This document shows positions 1 through 9,319 of a stretch of DNA of 46,177 nt, piece after piece. A model generated the notes under the pieces. The model was not told the DNA's origin, ran no database searches, and worked only from the letters and a program-made list of their open reading frames with translations. Made by a program: the position numbers and the translations under genes. Position 1 is the stretch's first letter. Each line of letters starts with the position of its first letter. Origin of the DNA: Desulfatiglans sp. (lineage in GTDB: Bacteria; Desulfobacterota; DSM-4660; Desulfatiglandales; HGW-15); the NCBI GenBank assembly GCA_012513605.1, contig JAAZBV010000049.1:1-46177 (forward strand), in the 5' to 3' direction.

Positions 1-125
1 CACATTTCATACAGGCCCCCATGTCATCCGAGAGATTTCAGGCCAATGTGGTGGCAGCAATGCAGAAAAAGCGGATTCTGGGTGTTACGAACAGGTACGT
101 TGTAATAGCAAAACACAGGCTGTAG
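1..125 (+). CDS. Possible 3' end of a truncated gene, product unknown
   Basis: The third forward frame is open from the window edge to a TAG at 123-125 and encodes about 40 residues ending in NRYVVIAKHRL. The composition (alternating hydrophobics, basic end) is protein-like, and the ending resembles the last beta-strand of some class I methyltransferases, but that is only an impression. The start lies outside the window. The second frame is also open to 306, with a less natural composition. Product not recognised. Confidence 0.35.
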   Translation, partial: HFIQAPMSSERFQANVVAAMQKKRILGVTNRYVVIAKHRL

Positions 126-337
126 GCAGGAACTCAGGCTTTAGCTTTTTAGTCTGTAGGCTATTAGGAAAGCAGAAGCCCAAAACAGATCAGGGCAGAG
201 AAAATAATGAAACTACTTTTAAAAAGAAGATGGCTCAACTTAAAAACAAGAGACAGTGTCACGTATTTCTCATCACTTTAATCAACAAAGTAGGGTTTAC
301 ACGATGAGGGATATTCTAAAGCATCAGATGGAAATTA

Positions 338-607
338 TCACATTGGCACAATGGCAGTCTTGACCCCTGACCTTAATTCAACATATGGTTTTAACCTTTT
401 TGCCAAACCTATCAATTCTTCATAGGTGATTTTGCCGATCTCTGCATCTGTAAAGTCCCATAATGCAGGGATAGTTGTAAGGTTAAGTGTAGCATTTATC
501 AGATGCACAGCAATGTCTTCTGATGAAATATTTCCTGACACACTATTAATTAAGATACCATTCTTATCTTTTACAGTTTGAATCTTTTTCATGTTCTTAC
601 CCAACAT
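338..607 (-). CDS. Small hypothetical protein, probably truncated
   Basis: This 89-residue frame reads MLGKNMKKIQTV, then a region with PALWDFTDAEIGKITYEEL, and ends RSGVKTAIVPM. It resembles, from memory, a family of roughly 120-130-residue bacterial proteins of unknown function that have a 'LWDLTDA' motif and a longer C-terminal half. Here a TGA follows KTAIVPM, just where the second half would begin, so the copy looks shortened by a stop or frameshift. The internal Met codon at 592 is an equally good start. It has no obvious operon partner. Confidence 0.45.
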   Translation of the reverse strand: MLGKNMKKIQTVKDKNGILINSVSGNISSEDIAVHLINATLNLTTIPALWDFTDAEIGKITYEELIGLAKRLKPYVELRSGVKTAIVPM

Positions 608-1047
608 ATTTTACACACTACCTATTTATCGGCATTCTGACAAAATAAATAAACTTTTTATTTGTACTAATCCCATGAAAACTTGGAAGGCTATTAAAGC
701 CAAAAGCCCTCAACCGCCTTGTTATTTTTGCTGCTCAAAGGGCATATAACTAATGTAAAATCTATTTCCTGCTATGCCGTGGTAACAAAAAAGTAACGCA
801 GCCACGAAAGTCCGGATCTTTAGCAATTTGCGTTTGTTGTGCCTTTGGGAAAAGTGTTTTTAGGATTGTGCTTTCCCCTGTCTGGCGAAGACCCCATAGA
901 AAGTAGAACTCACCAAAACTTAAGACCATATTTCGCATTCTTTCACACCTGCAAATTTAAACTTGTGATTTAAATTTGCATGTAATTTTAAAGGATAATT
1001 TTTGATATGCATATATTTTATGATACGAGACACAAGATATTACAATT
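608..1047. other. Intergenic region without a recognised gene
   Basis: This 440-base AT-rich gap lies downstream of manB and upstream of the small hypothetical gene. I see no convincing coding frame. At 776-807 the arms CGTGG and CCACG could form a short stem around an A-rich loop, followed by CGAAAGTCCGG. This is too weak to name an RNA family. The promoter of the small gene at 338-607 must lie in its left part. Confidence 0.4.
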
Positions 1048-2394
1048 CTAAAGCACCCTTTCAAGTTTTTTCATAAACAGGGATTTTATCTCTTCGAGTC
1101 GCTTTGCATCTGTGGCCTCAAACCTGAGCACAAGCACAGGCTGTGTATTGGATGACCTTACAAGGCCCCAGCCGCCATCAAAGAGAACCCTTGCCCCATC
1201 AACATCAATCACCTCATATTCCCTCTTAAACTCCTCAACCAGCTTTTTAACCACACCGAACTTTTTATCATCAGGGCAGTCCATTCGGATTTCAGGCGTA
1301 TTTACCATGGTGGGGATACCGGAAAGCAGATCCCTCACGCTCTTTTCTTCTGTTGTGAGTATCTCAAGGAGCCTTGCCCCTGAATATATGGCATCATCAA
1401 AACCAAAATATCTGTCTGCAAAAAAGAGGTGGCCGCTCATCTCGCCCGCAAAAAGCGCCCCTGTCTCCTTCATCTTGCTCTTAATCAGGGAGTGGCCGGC
1501 CTTCCACATGATTGGTTGCCCGCCCTGTTTTTTAATGTCATCATAGAGCACCTGTGAGCATTTGACCTCGCCAATAATAGCTGCGCCAGGGTTCTTTTTA
1601 AGGATCGCCCTTGAAAAGATGATCATAAGCTGATCACCCCATATGATGTTGCCCTCTTTATCTATTACACCGATCCTGTCAGCGTCACCATCAAAGGAGA
1701 TGCCCAGGTCAGCATCCTTTTCATCAACAAGCCTCTTAAGTTCAAGAAGGTTTTCCGGTATTGTTGGGTCAGGGTGATGGTTGGGGAATGTGCCATCCGG
1801 TTCGCAGTAGAGTGTCTCCACATCCACACCCATTGCCCTGTAAACCTGGGGCGCAACAAGACCACCCACACCGTTTCCCGCATCAATTATTACACGCCTC
1901 TTGATAGTGCCAGGATGAATGTTTGTCTTAAGATACTCCAGATAGGGTTTGATTACATCCTTCTCAGTAAGAGAGCCCTCCCCCTTTAAAAATTGGCCTT
2001 TTTCTGCAATTTCACGGAGCCTCTGTATCTCCTCTCCATAGATGGTTGCCTTGCCAAGGCATACCTTGAACCCGTTGTACTCAGGGGGATTATGGCTCCC
2101 CGTAATCATGACGGCCCCATCCAGTTTCAATTCATGGATGGAAAAGTATAAAAGGGGTGTAGGCACCATGCCAAGATATATGACATGCATGCCTGTCTCA
2201 AGAAGCCCCTTTATAAGGGCATCCTTTAACTCAGGATAACTTTCACGGCAGTCATGGCCAACCGATATTTTTGTTGCACCGTGCTGTTTATAGTATATGC
2301 CGAATGTCCTCCCTAGCTCATATACTGTTTGACTATTCAGCTCTTCCGGAAATCTTCCCCTGATATCATATTCCCTGAATATTGCCGGGTTCAT
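1048..2394 (-). CDS. manB: Phosphomannomutase/phosphoglucomutase
   Basis: Cytoplasmic alpha-D-phosphohexomutase of 448 residues that interconverts hexose 6-phosphates and 1-phosphates, feeding GDP-mannose and surface polysaccharide synthesis. The start IFREYDIRG is typical of the AlgC/ManB group. The catalytic phosphoserine loop TGSHNPPEYNG is near residue 100, the metal-binding loop DGDADRIG near 240, the sugar-binding EMSGH near 325, and the C-terminal phosphate-binding loop RSSNTQPVLVLRFEA near 420. Length matches the family. Its ATG overlaps the TGA of manC as ATGA, so translation is probably coupled. Mannose and glucose specificity cannot be separated by eye; pairing with manC favours a phosphomannomutase role. 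Confidence 0.92.
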   Translation of the reverse strand: MNPAIFREYDIRGRFPEELNSQTVYELGRTFGIYYKQHGATKISVGHDCRESYPELKDALIKGLLETGMHVIYLGMVPTPLLYFSIHELKLDGAVMITGSHNPPEYNGFKVCLGKATIYGEEIQRLREIAEKGQFLKGEGSLTEKDVIKPYLEYLKTNIHPGTIKRRVIIDAGNGVGGLVAPQVYRAMGVDVETLYCEPDGTFPNHHPDPTIPENLLELKRLVDEKDADLGISFDGDADRIGVIDKEGNIIWGDQLMIIFSRAILKKNPGAAIIGEVKCSQVLYDDIKKQGGQPIMWKAGHSLIKSKMKETGALFAGEMSGHLFFADRYFGFDDAIYSGARLLEILTTEEKSVRDLLSGIPTMVNTPEIRMDCPDDKKFGVVKKLVEEFKREYEVIDVDGARVLFDGGWGLVRSSNTQPVLVLRFEATDAKRLEEIKSLFMKKLERVL

Positions 2395-3467
2395 AGCAGT
2401 TCCTCCCTTTTTCTGTTTTTCAGTTCATCAACTATTTTTTTAATATCCTGTGACCTTTTCATATCCGCCACAAGAAGGGCATCATCCCTATCCACAACAA
2501 TAAGATTATTAACCCCCAGACAGGCAACAAGCCTTTTTCCAGATGAAGAGATAAAACTCCCCTCACAGTCAATAAGCAGGGTATCGCCAACTGTGAGATT
2601 TTTATTTTTATCATATTCATCAGACCTGAGCTCATACAGAGATTCCCATGACCCCACATCGCTCCACCCGCATTCGCACGGCACTACATAGAGATCGGCT
2701 CTTGTCTTTTCCATGACCCCATAGTCAAAGGATTCAGATTTTATTTCCGAATAAACCTCAAGAAACTTTTTATCAAACTCAGGTGACCCAAAATATGGCT
2801 CAAGCTTTAATAAGCTGTTATAGGTTTCAGGGAGACATGACTTCATCTCATTCAGTATTGTCTCAGGGGTAGCCACAAATATGCCCGCATTCCAGTAGTA
2901 GTCGCCACTGTTCAGATACTCCATTGCCTTTTTAAGATCAGGCTTTTCAACAAACCTCTTAACATTGTATATGCCAGCCTCACCTGTTTCACCATCTTTG
3001 CCTGACTTTTGGATATACCCGTAACCAGTCTCTGGACGTGACGGCACTATCCCAAGGGTTGCAATACCACCTGATTCACATGCCCTTGCTGCAAGCTTGA
3101 TAGCATCTGTGAATGCCTTTGGATTGCCTATAAAATGGTCAGCAGGGAGAAAGGCCATTGGCCCCCTGCACCCGAGATAACGCGCATAAAGGGCACCAAG
3201 GCCAATACATGGCGCAGTATTCCTGCCCACAGGCTCAGCGAGGATATTGATATCTCTACCGGTGAAAAGCCTTTGTGTCTCTTCACGATGGCTCTCCCCA
3301 AGTATGATCATCATCTCGTTATCTTTGGAAATAGAAAGCAGCCTGTTGCAGGTCTCAACAACCATAGGCCCTTTACCGGTTATATCCAAAAGCTGCTTTG
3401 GCCTGTCTTTTCTACTGAAAGGCCAGAACCTTGTCCCCGAACCGCCTGCCATTATTACTGAAAACAT
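2391..3467 (-). CDS. manC: Mannose-1-phosphate guanylyltransferase
   Basis: Cytoplasmic enzyme of 358 residues that makes GDP-mannose from mannose 1-phosphate and GTP. The N-terminal nucleotide-binding signature GGSGTRFWPFSRKDRPKQ is at residues 8-25. Further family motifs are PADHF near residue 105, FVEKPD near 165 and WNAGIFV near 190. The length corresponds to the single-domain form, without the C-terminal phosphomannose isomerase domain of ManC/AlgA bifunctional enzymes. It overlaps manB by four bases and starts 9 bases after the lptD stop, so it lies in a pcrA-folC-lptD-manC-manB run. The product probably feeds LPS, capsule or O-antigen; no glycosyltransferases for that are in the window. 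Confidence 0.92.
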   Translation of the reverse strand: MFSVIMAGGSGTRFWPFSRKDRPKQLLDITGKGPMVVETCNRLLSISKDNEMMIILGESHREETQRLFTGRDINILAEPVGRNTAPCIGLGALYARYLGCRGPMAFLPADHFIGNPKAFTDAIKLAARACESGGIATLGIVPSRPETGYGYIQKSGKDGETGEAGIYNVKRFVEKPDLKKAMEYLNSGDYYWNAGIFVATPETILNEMKSCLPETYNSLLKLEPYFGSPEFDKKFLEVYSEIKSESFDYGVMEKTRADLYVVPCECGWSDVGSWESLYELRSDEYDKNKNLTVGDTLLIDCEGSFISSSGKRLVACLGVNNLIVVDRDDALLVADMKRSQDIKKIVDELKNRKREELL

Positions 3468-3476
3468 AATTATCCT

Positions 3477-5654
3477 CTAATCGTTAAATCCAAACAACCT
3501 GAAACCCAGCATTACCCTTGATTCCTCATCATGCCGCTGCATACCAAGCCTTATACCCCAGCACTTTGAGCTATAATCAAGCCAATAGCTCTGTTCTACA
3601 TTATAGTTTTCTTTAATGTCACGCCTGAGGTTACTTCCCACACTAAACCCCTTTGCAAGGTTTATGCTGACATAATAGCCTAACCCCTTGTTCCCTGTGT
3701 CACTGTAAACATAGTCAAGCCTGTAGATGTCCTTAAGCCTGTTCGCCCTTTCTATATCAAGCTTGATGGCTATATCCGCATATGTAAAATCATCCCTGTA
3801 ATGATCCCACTCTGTCTCTGTATTCATGCTGATCATCGAGTCTGGCATGATCCTGAGCTCTGCCCTGAGTGGTTCAAATGGTTTCTCCTTTTCTCCTAAG
3901 TTTAAATCTCTCCTTGATTCATCAATGTCATAACCCTGGATAATACTGAATGTGGCCAGTTGTGAATATGTAATGTTACCCTTTTCATCCACATTTTTTG
4001 CGTCAAGGAAGTTATCTATTGAGAGGTATACCCTGTTTGCGCTCCCATCCGCATCCATTGACTCAAACCATGGGCTAAAACTCTCTTCATCCCTGTGGCT
4101 CCTGTATTCATAGGTAAGCCCCGGCACAATCTTATGCTTGATCCTCTTAATGCTATCTGAATCCACATCAAAGACCCTCTCAAGAAGTGTTGAGAGGGTT
4201 GCGCTGCCATAGTACATGTCACGGGAGAGATTGTCTGTACTGCTTACGCTGCCATTATCAAACCGGTGCATATCACGTGTGTATCCGGCAGCAGTATCAA
4301 ACCGCATATATTTCCCGGCCCATACAGGATAGATTACATTAGGTGAGATAGAGAGGCTGTGACCCTTTACACCGAAATCGCGCCATATATAGTCATAATC
4401 GGTTTGAAAAGATAATGCAAAGGGCAGGTCATGGATAAACTGCGGAAGCAGATTGTAATAAAGCCCTGCCAGGGGCTCAGGTGTGGTGTCATTTATGAAC
4501 CCTTCAGGCCTCTGGTAAAATGAGGATGCGGCCTGCAAGCTGTGATTCTCTCCATCCCTTTCAAGTCTCAATCTTGATGTCCTGAATGGGGAGGTCATCT
4601 CTTCAAGTGGGCGGCTGAATTCCGCCTCATAATCCGGGCGTGTATTGAATCCGGTCAGGTCTGACTTAAACTCCCTCAGATAATCCTGGTCACTCACAAC
4701 ATCCGCATCAAGGCGGGCAGAGATCCCCACTGGCAACTCCTGATCCACTCTTCCGCGAAACCAGTAACGGCCTTTGTTTGTCCGCTGATAAGGGCTCAAT
4801 TCAAGCTGATCAGGGTCATTCATATCCTTTTCATCTATCCGGTCTGAGAGGATATCAAAATTAAAAGAGCCTTTAGAGTCCGGCCCCGTGACATAGCGTA
4901 ATTCAAGCCCCTGCATCAAGCCCCTCTCTGTCATATATCTTTCATAAAAGGTCATATCAGCGCTGTCTGAAATGGCCCAGAATATTGGCGCCTCAAACTC
5001 CAGGCCGTTACGGCTGGAATAACCTGCCTGTGGCAGGAGAATGCCAGAGGCCCTCTTTGTCTTTGCCGGGAAAAGCAGGTAGGGCACATAGGCAACCGGT
5101 ATATCCTTTACCCTGAATGCTGCATTGCGGAGCCGGCCATAACCTTCTACTGTCAAGTTTATTTCAGAGCCCGTGATACTCCAATCAGGTTTATCACCGT
5201 CACATGTGGTGAGTTTAAAATCCTTTATAAGATAGCTGTCGTCCCCGAATTTTTCTATCCTGTCACCGCTGAAGTAAAAATTAAATTCCTCTATAAAGAG
5301 GCTCGCATCATTGATAACACCGGTCTTATCCAGATAATTGAATGTACCGCTCTCGCCAGTAAGGGTATCTTCCCCTGTCTTAAGCAGGATACCGTCTGAA
5401 GCTAAAGCCATGCTGGTCTCCAGATTATACTCGGCATTCTCAGCCGATAATGTATAAGCTCCTGAGCTAAAGACCACCTCTCCAGTAAATATAAATAAAT
5501 CTTCCTTTGGCATGTATTTGTAGCTGATTGACTCAACGGAGACATCTGCCTTCGGGTCTATAACAAACCGTTCCCTTAAGCTATCCTGGGCATTGAGTGC
5601 ACCACTGATGAAAACAAGGATAAAGATGATGGATATTTTATTTAATATAGAAAT
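3477..5654 (-). CDS. lptD: LPS-assembly protein LptD, probable AUU start
   Basis: Outer-membrane beta-barrel that inserts lipopolysaccharide into the outer leaflet with LptE. From the first ATG (5513) the protein is 678 residues, but that start cuts into the OstA/LptA-like N-domain (FIFTGEVVFSSGAY). The frame stays open upstream to a TGA at 5670-5672 and encodes a signal peptide (hydrophobic core IIFILVFISG, then ALNAQD). There is no ATG, GTG or TTG in that stretch. An ATT at 5652-5654 follows GGAG by 7 bases and gives a 725-residue protein. The barrel follows (DIPVAYVPYLLFP near residue 205, family-typical), with single cysteines near TTCDGD and SSKCWG where LptD carries disulfides. The protein ends FGFND. 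Confidence 0.88.
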   Translation of the reverse strand: MSILNKISIIFILVFISGALNAQDSLRERFVIDPKADVSVESISYKYMPKEDLFIFTGEVVFSSGAYTLSAENAEYNLETSMALASDGILLKTGEDTLTGESGTFNYLDKTGVINDASLFIEEFNFYFSGDRIEKFGDDSYLIKDFKLTTCDGDKPDWSITGSEINLTVEGYGRLRNAAFRVKDIPVAYVPYLLFPAKTKRASGILLPQAGYSSRNGLEFEAPIFWAISDSADMTFYERYMTERGLMQGLELRYVTGPDSKGSFNFDILSDRIDEKDMNDPDQLELSPYQRTNKGRYWFRGRVDQELPVGISARLDADVVSDQDYLREFKSDLTGFNTRPDYEAEFSRPLEEMTSPFRTSRLRLERDGENHSLQAASSFYQRPEGFINDTTPEPLAGLYYNLLPQFIHDLPFALSFQTDYDYIWRDFGVKGHSLSISPNVIYPVWAGKYMRFDTAAGYTRDMHRFDNGSVSSTDNLSRDMYYGSATLSTLLERVFDVDSDSIKRIKHKIVPGLTYEYRSHRDEESFSPWFESMDADGSANRVYLSIDNFLDAKNVDEKGNITYSQLATFSIIQGYDIDESRRDLNLGEKEKPFEPLRAELRIMPDSMISMNTETEWDHYRDDFTYADIAIKLDIERANRLKDIYRLDYVYSDTGNKGLGYYVSINLAKGFSVGSNLRRDIKENYNVEQSYWLDYSSKCWGIRLGMQRHDEESRVMLGFRLFGFND

Positions 5655-5665
5655 GGCTCTGCTCC
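5652..5665 (-). promoter_or_regulatory. Shine-Dalgarno and presumed AUU start of lptD
   Basis: On the minus strand GGAG (5662-5665) is followed by a 7-base spacer and ATT (5652-5654), in frame with the LptD signal peptide. No canonical start codon exists between the upstream in-frame TGA and the signal peptide. AUU starts are known for infC and give weak, IF3-sensitive initiation. The ATG at 5666-5668 is in another frame and closes after nine codons. Confidence 0.5.
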
Positions 5666-5688
5666 ATGTTCAATATCAGGATTACTTT

Positions 5689-6972
5689 TTACACCGGGTC
5701 GGGTCTGTATCTTACAGGGTCAATCACTGTGAGCGCCTCGCCTACTGTAAAGAGTGACCCTGTTATAAGGATCATGTCATCAGGGTGCGCCATTCCTTTT
5801 GCCTTTGCTATAGCCACCGGTAACCCATCTATTATTTCTACCTTTTTGCTGTAGGCAGAAACAACACTGTACAATTCATCAGGTTTTGCGGAACGATAGT
5901 ATTCAGGGGCAGAGCAAATGATATGGTCGGATAATGGCGCTATCTCCTTTACTATGGTGTCAATATCCTTGTCCTTCATGATACCCAGAACAAGGATAAG
6001 CCTTTTAAATGTAAAATCCTTTTTAATGGCCTCGGCAAGCACCTTTGCTGCGCCAGGGTTATGGGCGCCGTCTACAACCACTAGTGGTCTTTCAGAGAGC
6101 GCCTGCACCCTGCCCAGCCATGAAGTCTCCTCAATACCTTTTTTTATCGTATCCTCATCCAGCCTCACACCCTTTTTTTCAAGCAGTTCAAGTATACCAA
6201 GTGAAAGGGTCGCATTCCTGTGCTGAAAAGGCCCTTTAAGTGTAAGATTGATATCCCTTATATTCCTCTTAAGCCCGTAATAATTAAATTTTCTTCCAAC
6301 GCTGCGGAACCTGACATCACGCCCTACCTCAAAGTATGGGGCGCCCCGCTCCTCACTAATTTTCCTGAAGACCTCTTTAACCACCGGCTGTGTGGCGGCA
6401 GTGATGATATTAATCCCCTTTTTTATGATACCGGCCTTTTCACCTGCTATCTCTTTAAGGGTGTTACCCAGGAATGACTGGTGTTCAAGCGAGATATTTG
6501 TAATGGCTGAGACAAGGGGTTTAATAATATTGGTTGCATCGAGCCTTCCGCCCATGCCCACCTCCATGATAGCAAAATCAACCTTTTCACGCGCAAAGCA
6601 GGCAAGCGCCATAGCGGTAGCAAACTCAAAATAGGTGGGTGGTTCAGTCGGGTCGATTACACCTTTTATCTCCTCAGTAAGTTCAGCAACCTGCTTCTTC
6701 GTTATCTCTTTGCGGTTGATCCTGAAACGCTCTGTAAAGCTAACCAGATGGGGCGATGAATAGAAACCGACCCTGTAACCGGCCCTTATAAGCACAGACT
6801 CCACCATTGCAGATACAGAGCCCTTGCCATTTGTCCCTGCGATATGAATATACTTCTGGCCCTTGTGGGGATAACCCATCTTCTTAAGTATGTTTGATGT
6901 CTTTGAAAGCCCGAATTTTACCCCGTACTTCTGAAGACCGTATAGATACTCCAATGCCTGTTTGTATGTCAT
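5689..6972 (-). CDS. folC: Folylpolyglutamate synthase/dihydrofolate synthase
   Basis: ATP-dependent Mur-ligase-family enzyme that adds glutamate to dihydropteroate and folates. I start it at the ATG at 6972 (MTYKQALEYLYGL, 427 residues). The frame is open further upstream, but that part is translated from a short-period intergenic repeat. Visible motifs: the P-loop GTNGKGSV near residue 49, SPHLVSFTERFRIN near 75, EVGMGGRLDATN near 140 (Mur-ligase metal/ATP site), the carbamylated-Lys region AGEKAGIIK near 180 and VVDGAHNPGA near 300. Length is normal. It sits between pcrA and lptD on the same strand, 34 bases before the presumed lptD start. Confidence 0.93.
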   Translation of the reverse strand: MTYKQALEYLYGLQKYGVKFGLSKTSNILKKMGYPHKGQKYIHIAGTNGKGSVSAMVESVLIRAGYRVGFYSSPHLVSFTERFRINRKEITKKQVAELTEEIKGVIDPTEPPTYFEFATAMALACFAREKVDFAIMEVGMGGRLDATNIIKPLVSAITNISLEHQSFLGNTLKEIAGEKAGIIKKGINIITAATQPVVKEVFRKISEERGAPYFEVGRDVRFRSVGRKFNYYGLKRNIRDINLTLKGPFQHRNATLSLGILELLEKKGVRLDEDTIKKGIEETSWLGRVQALSERPLVVVDGAHNPGAAKVLAEAIKKDFTFKRLILVLGIMKDKDIDTIVKEIAPLSDHIICSAPEYYRSAKPDELYSVVSAYSKKVEIIDGLPVAIAKAKGMAHPDDMILITGSLFTVGEALTVIDPVRYRPDPV

Positions 6973-6990
6973 TTTATAAACCTTTAATAA

Positions 6991-7090
6991 AAGGGTTCGA
7001 GGGGCCAAGGGTTCAAGGGGTCGAGTGTCTATAACCTTACATACTGATTCCGGCCTTAAACCGCACACCTAAAACCGTAAACCGGTTTTT
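6991..7090 (-). repeat. Short-period degenerate repeats between pcrA and folC
   Basis: Two arrays lie in this gap. At 6991-7025 units of 8 bases such as GGGTTCGA and GGGGCCAA recur about four times. At 7055-7084 units of 7 bases of the CGGTTTA type (minus strand) begin just after the pcrA stop codon. Related arrays fill many gaps in this window. Confidence 0.7.
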
Positions 7091-7091
7091 T

Positions 7092-9281
7092 TCATATCCT
7101 CGTTAATATCGTATGCTCCAGGTGCAAGAGCTTTCGCCCTACATCACTAAAGAGCACCTCAACCTTGTTTGTGTCCACAAATTTTGCGATTACACCCTTT
7201 CCAAATGCAGGGTGTTTCACCCTGTCACCGGGTCTTAAGCCCCCCGTCCCCGGGCCTGCTACATTTGCCTTTACAGGATCAGACTTTGTATATCTCTTTT
7301 CACCACTTCCATTCCATATACCACTGAATGAGGGCCATGAATTACCCTTTGACCTGTGAGAAAAAATGCCATCAGGTATCTCCCTTATAAAGGTGGATAG
7401 CCCCATCCTTATGCCTGTTTCAGCAAGCTGCCAGGGGGGAAGCGACTCTGCCCCCGGATAACACATGATAAGCCTGTCCTTTGCCCTGGTTGTGGCAACA
7501 TACATCAAACGACGCTCTTCTTCAATGGATTCTTCATTACAGTGCGCCCTGGCTGATGGGAAGTACCCATCCATTACCCATATGATAAACACGATCGGCC
7601 ATTCAAGCCCTTTGGCAGAGTGTACAGTAGAGAGGGTAACAATATCATCCTCATTACCCGATGCATCAGGGGCTATATCCGCACTGCTTGAAGGCGGGTC
7701 AAGCACAAGTTCATCAAGAAAGGAGCTCAAGCTTTTAAACCGCTCTGCCATGACCATAAGCTGTTCAAGGTCTTTTTCGCGCTTGGGATAATTGTCATAA
7801 TTTTCCCTTAAAATCGGGTCATAATATGCATAGGCAAGCTCTACTGCCTTTAAAGGTTTTATATCCTTTTCAGATAACCTTTTAAGCAGCCCCGCAAGGG
7901 CCTTTAACCCCTCATCCTTTTTACCCATGCCGGGCCACTTTTCAAGATCAATGGATTCAGCAGGCTGGCTCTTTAGCCACTCTATAATGGTCTGGCTCTT
8001 TTTCTGCCCTATGTTTTTTACAAGCCTCAGTATCCTGCCCCAACTGATAATGTCATTCTTATTGGTTATCACCCTGAGGTGGGTCAGTAGATCCTTTATA
8101 TGGGATGATTCCAGGAATTTGAATCCGCCATATTTCACATAGGGTATACCCTCACGTGCCAGTTCAAGCTCAAGCTCAAAGGAGTGATGTGCTGCCCTGA
8201 AAAGCACTGCCATATCCTTATAGCCGTAACCCTGTGATCGGAACGACTTAATAGCAGAGGCAATATACATAGCCTGTTCAGGGTCAGACTTTACATCTAT
8301 CACCTCCGGTTTTTCTCCCCCTTCTCTCTGTGTGAACAGGCATTTGGTGAACTTTTCTGTGGCCCTGTCCATAATGGCATTTGTGAGCTTCAGGATAGGC
8401 TGGGTTGATCTGTAGTTCTGCTCCAGCTTTATGGTTTTTGCCTGAGGGAAGATCTTCTGGAACTCGAACATGTTCTTATAATTAGCGCCCCTGAAAGAAT
8501 AAATGGCCTGCGAGTCATCACCCACCACCATGACATTCTGGTGCGTTTCTCCCAGCCACTTTACAATATCGGCCTGTATACCGTTTGTATCCTGGTACTC
8601 ATCAACCATTATATGACTGTATCTCCTGGCCAGGAGCCCCCTTACTGTTTCATTTTCTGCGAGCAGCCGCCTGAACAGAAGCAGGAGGTCATCATAGTCC
8701 ATCATCTGATTTGCTTTTTTATATTTGCCGTAATGCTCCCCTATGGTGGTGATAACATGGGCATGTTCCAGGAACTGGCTGTATTCATCAGTCATGAGCC
8801 ATTCAACAGGCCTTTCAAGGTTAGCGGCCTTGCTTATGATAGAGGCAATGGTGCCCTTTTTGGGGAACCTTGCGACATTTTCGTCTGTGTGTATCTCATT
8901 GACAAGCTCCCTCACAATCTCTTCCATGTCCTGCCTGTCAAGGATGGTAAAGGATGAATCAAACCCAAGCAGATGTGCATTGCTCCGAAGCACCCTGTGG
9001 GCAAGGGAATGAAATGTGCCGCCAGCAACATTCCTGCACCTTTCATCAGCAAGGTGTGCTGCCCTTTCAAGCATCTCGCCTGATGCCTTGCGGGTAAAGG
9101 TTAATAAAAGGATATTCTCCGGTGGTATGCCTGACTCAACAAGCCTTGCAACACGGTATACCAGTGTGCGCGTCTTCCCGCTCCCTGCCCCTGCTATAAC
9201 CTGCACAGGGCCGTCAAGGGTCATGACTGCCTCAAGCTGAGCCGGATTAAGTACATCTTTATATCTGATACTGTTTTCCAA
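7092..9281 (-). CDS. pcrA: UvrD/PcrA-type superfamily 1 DNA helicase
   Basis: 3'-5' DNA helicase of 729 residues acting in repair and in clearing replication blocks. Helicase motifs appear in order: Q-motif LNPAQLEAV, Walker A GAGSGKT (residues 31-37), Ia LLTFTRKA, Walker B DEYQDTN near 225, III GDDSQAIYSFRGA near 250, IV NYRSTQPIL near 285, V VHSAKGLEWPIVF near 555, VI EERRLMYVATTRAKDRL near 590. The C-terminus (GDRVKHPAFGKGVI, VGRKLLHLEH) is the Tudor-like RNA-polymerase-contact domain typical of PcrA/UvrD. Slightly short for the family but complete. It opens the minus-strand run that continues through folC and lptD. Confidence 0.93.
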   Translation of the reverse strand: MENSIRYKDVLNPAQLEAVMTLDGPVQVIAGAGSGKTRTLVYRVARLVESGIPPENILLLTFTRKASGEMLERAAHLADERCRNVAGGTFHSLAHRVLRSNAHLLGFDSSFTILDRQDMEEIVRELVNEIHTDENVARFPKKGTIASIISKAANLERPVEWLMTDEYSQFLEHAHVITTIGEHYGKYKKANQMMDYDDLLLLFRRLLAENETVRGLLARRYSHIMVDEYQDTNGIQADIVKWLGETHQNVMVVGDDSQAIYSFRGANYKNMFEFQKIFPQAKTIKLEQNYRSTQPILKLTNAIMDRATEKFTKCLFTQREGGEKPEVIDVKSDPEQAMYIASAIKSFRSQGYGYKDMAVLFRAAHHSFELELELAREGIPYVKYGGFKFLESSHIKDLLTHLRVITNKNDIISWGRILRLVKNIGQKKSQTIIEWLKSQPAESIDLEKWPGMGKKDEGLKALAGLLKRLSEKDIKPLKAVELAYAYYDPILRENYDNYPKREKDLEQLMVMAERFKSLSSFLDELVLDPPSSSADIAPDASGNEDDIVTLSTVHSAKGLEWPIVFIIWVMDGYFPSARAHCNEESIEEERRLMYVATTRAKDRLIMCYPGAESLPPWQLAETGIRMGLSTFIREIPDGIFSHRSKGNSWPSFSGIWNGSGEKRYTKSDPVKANVAGPGTGGLRPGDRVKHPAFGKGVIAKFVDTNKVEVLFSDVGRKLLHLEHTILTRI

Positions 9282-9319
9282 TGACTTTTGTTCCCCTTAA
9301 CAAATAAAGATGTCAAGCT

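Noticed and set aside
2-306. Second forward frame open from the window edge to 306.
   Set aside because: It overlaps the more protein-like third frame, its residue composition (runs of polar and basic residues, scattered Cys) looks random, and it crosses AT-rich intergenic sequence.
750-905. Possible structured RNA resembling a cyclic-di-GMP-I riboswitch (ACGCAGCCACGAAAG).
   Set aside because: The conserved GGCAAAC half and the full ACGCAAAGCC are missing and the stems do not close; a covariance-model search would be needed to revive it.
1112-1546. Long plus-strand frames opposite manB, and similar frames opposite most minus-strand genes.
   Set aside because: They are antisense shadows of well-supported genes, with no family resemblance and no ribosome-binding sites.
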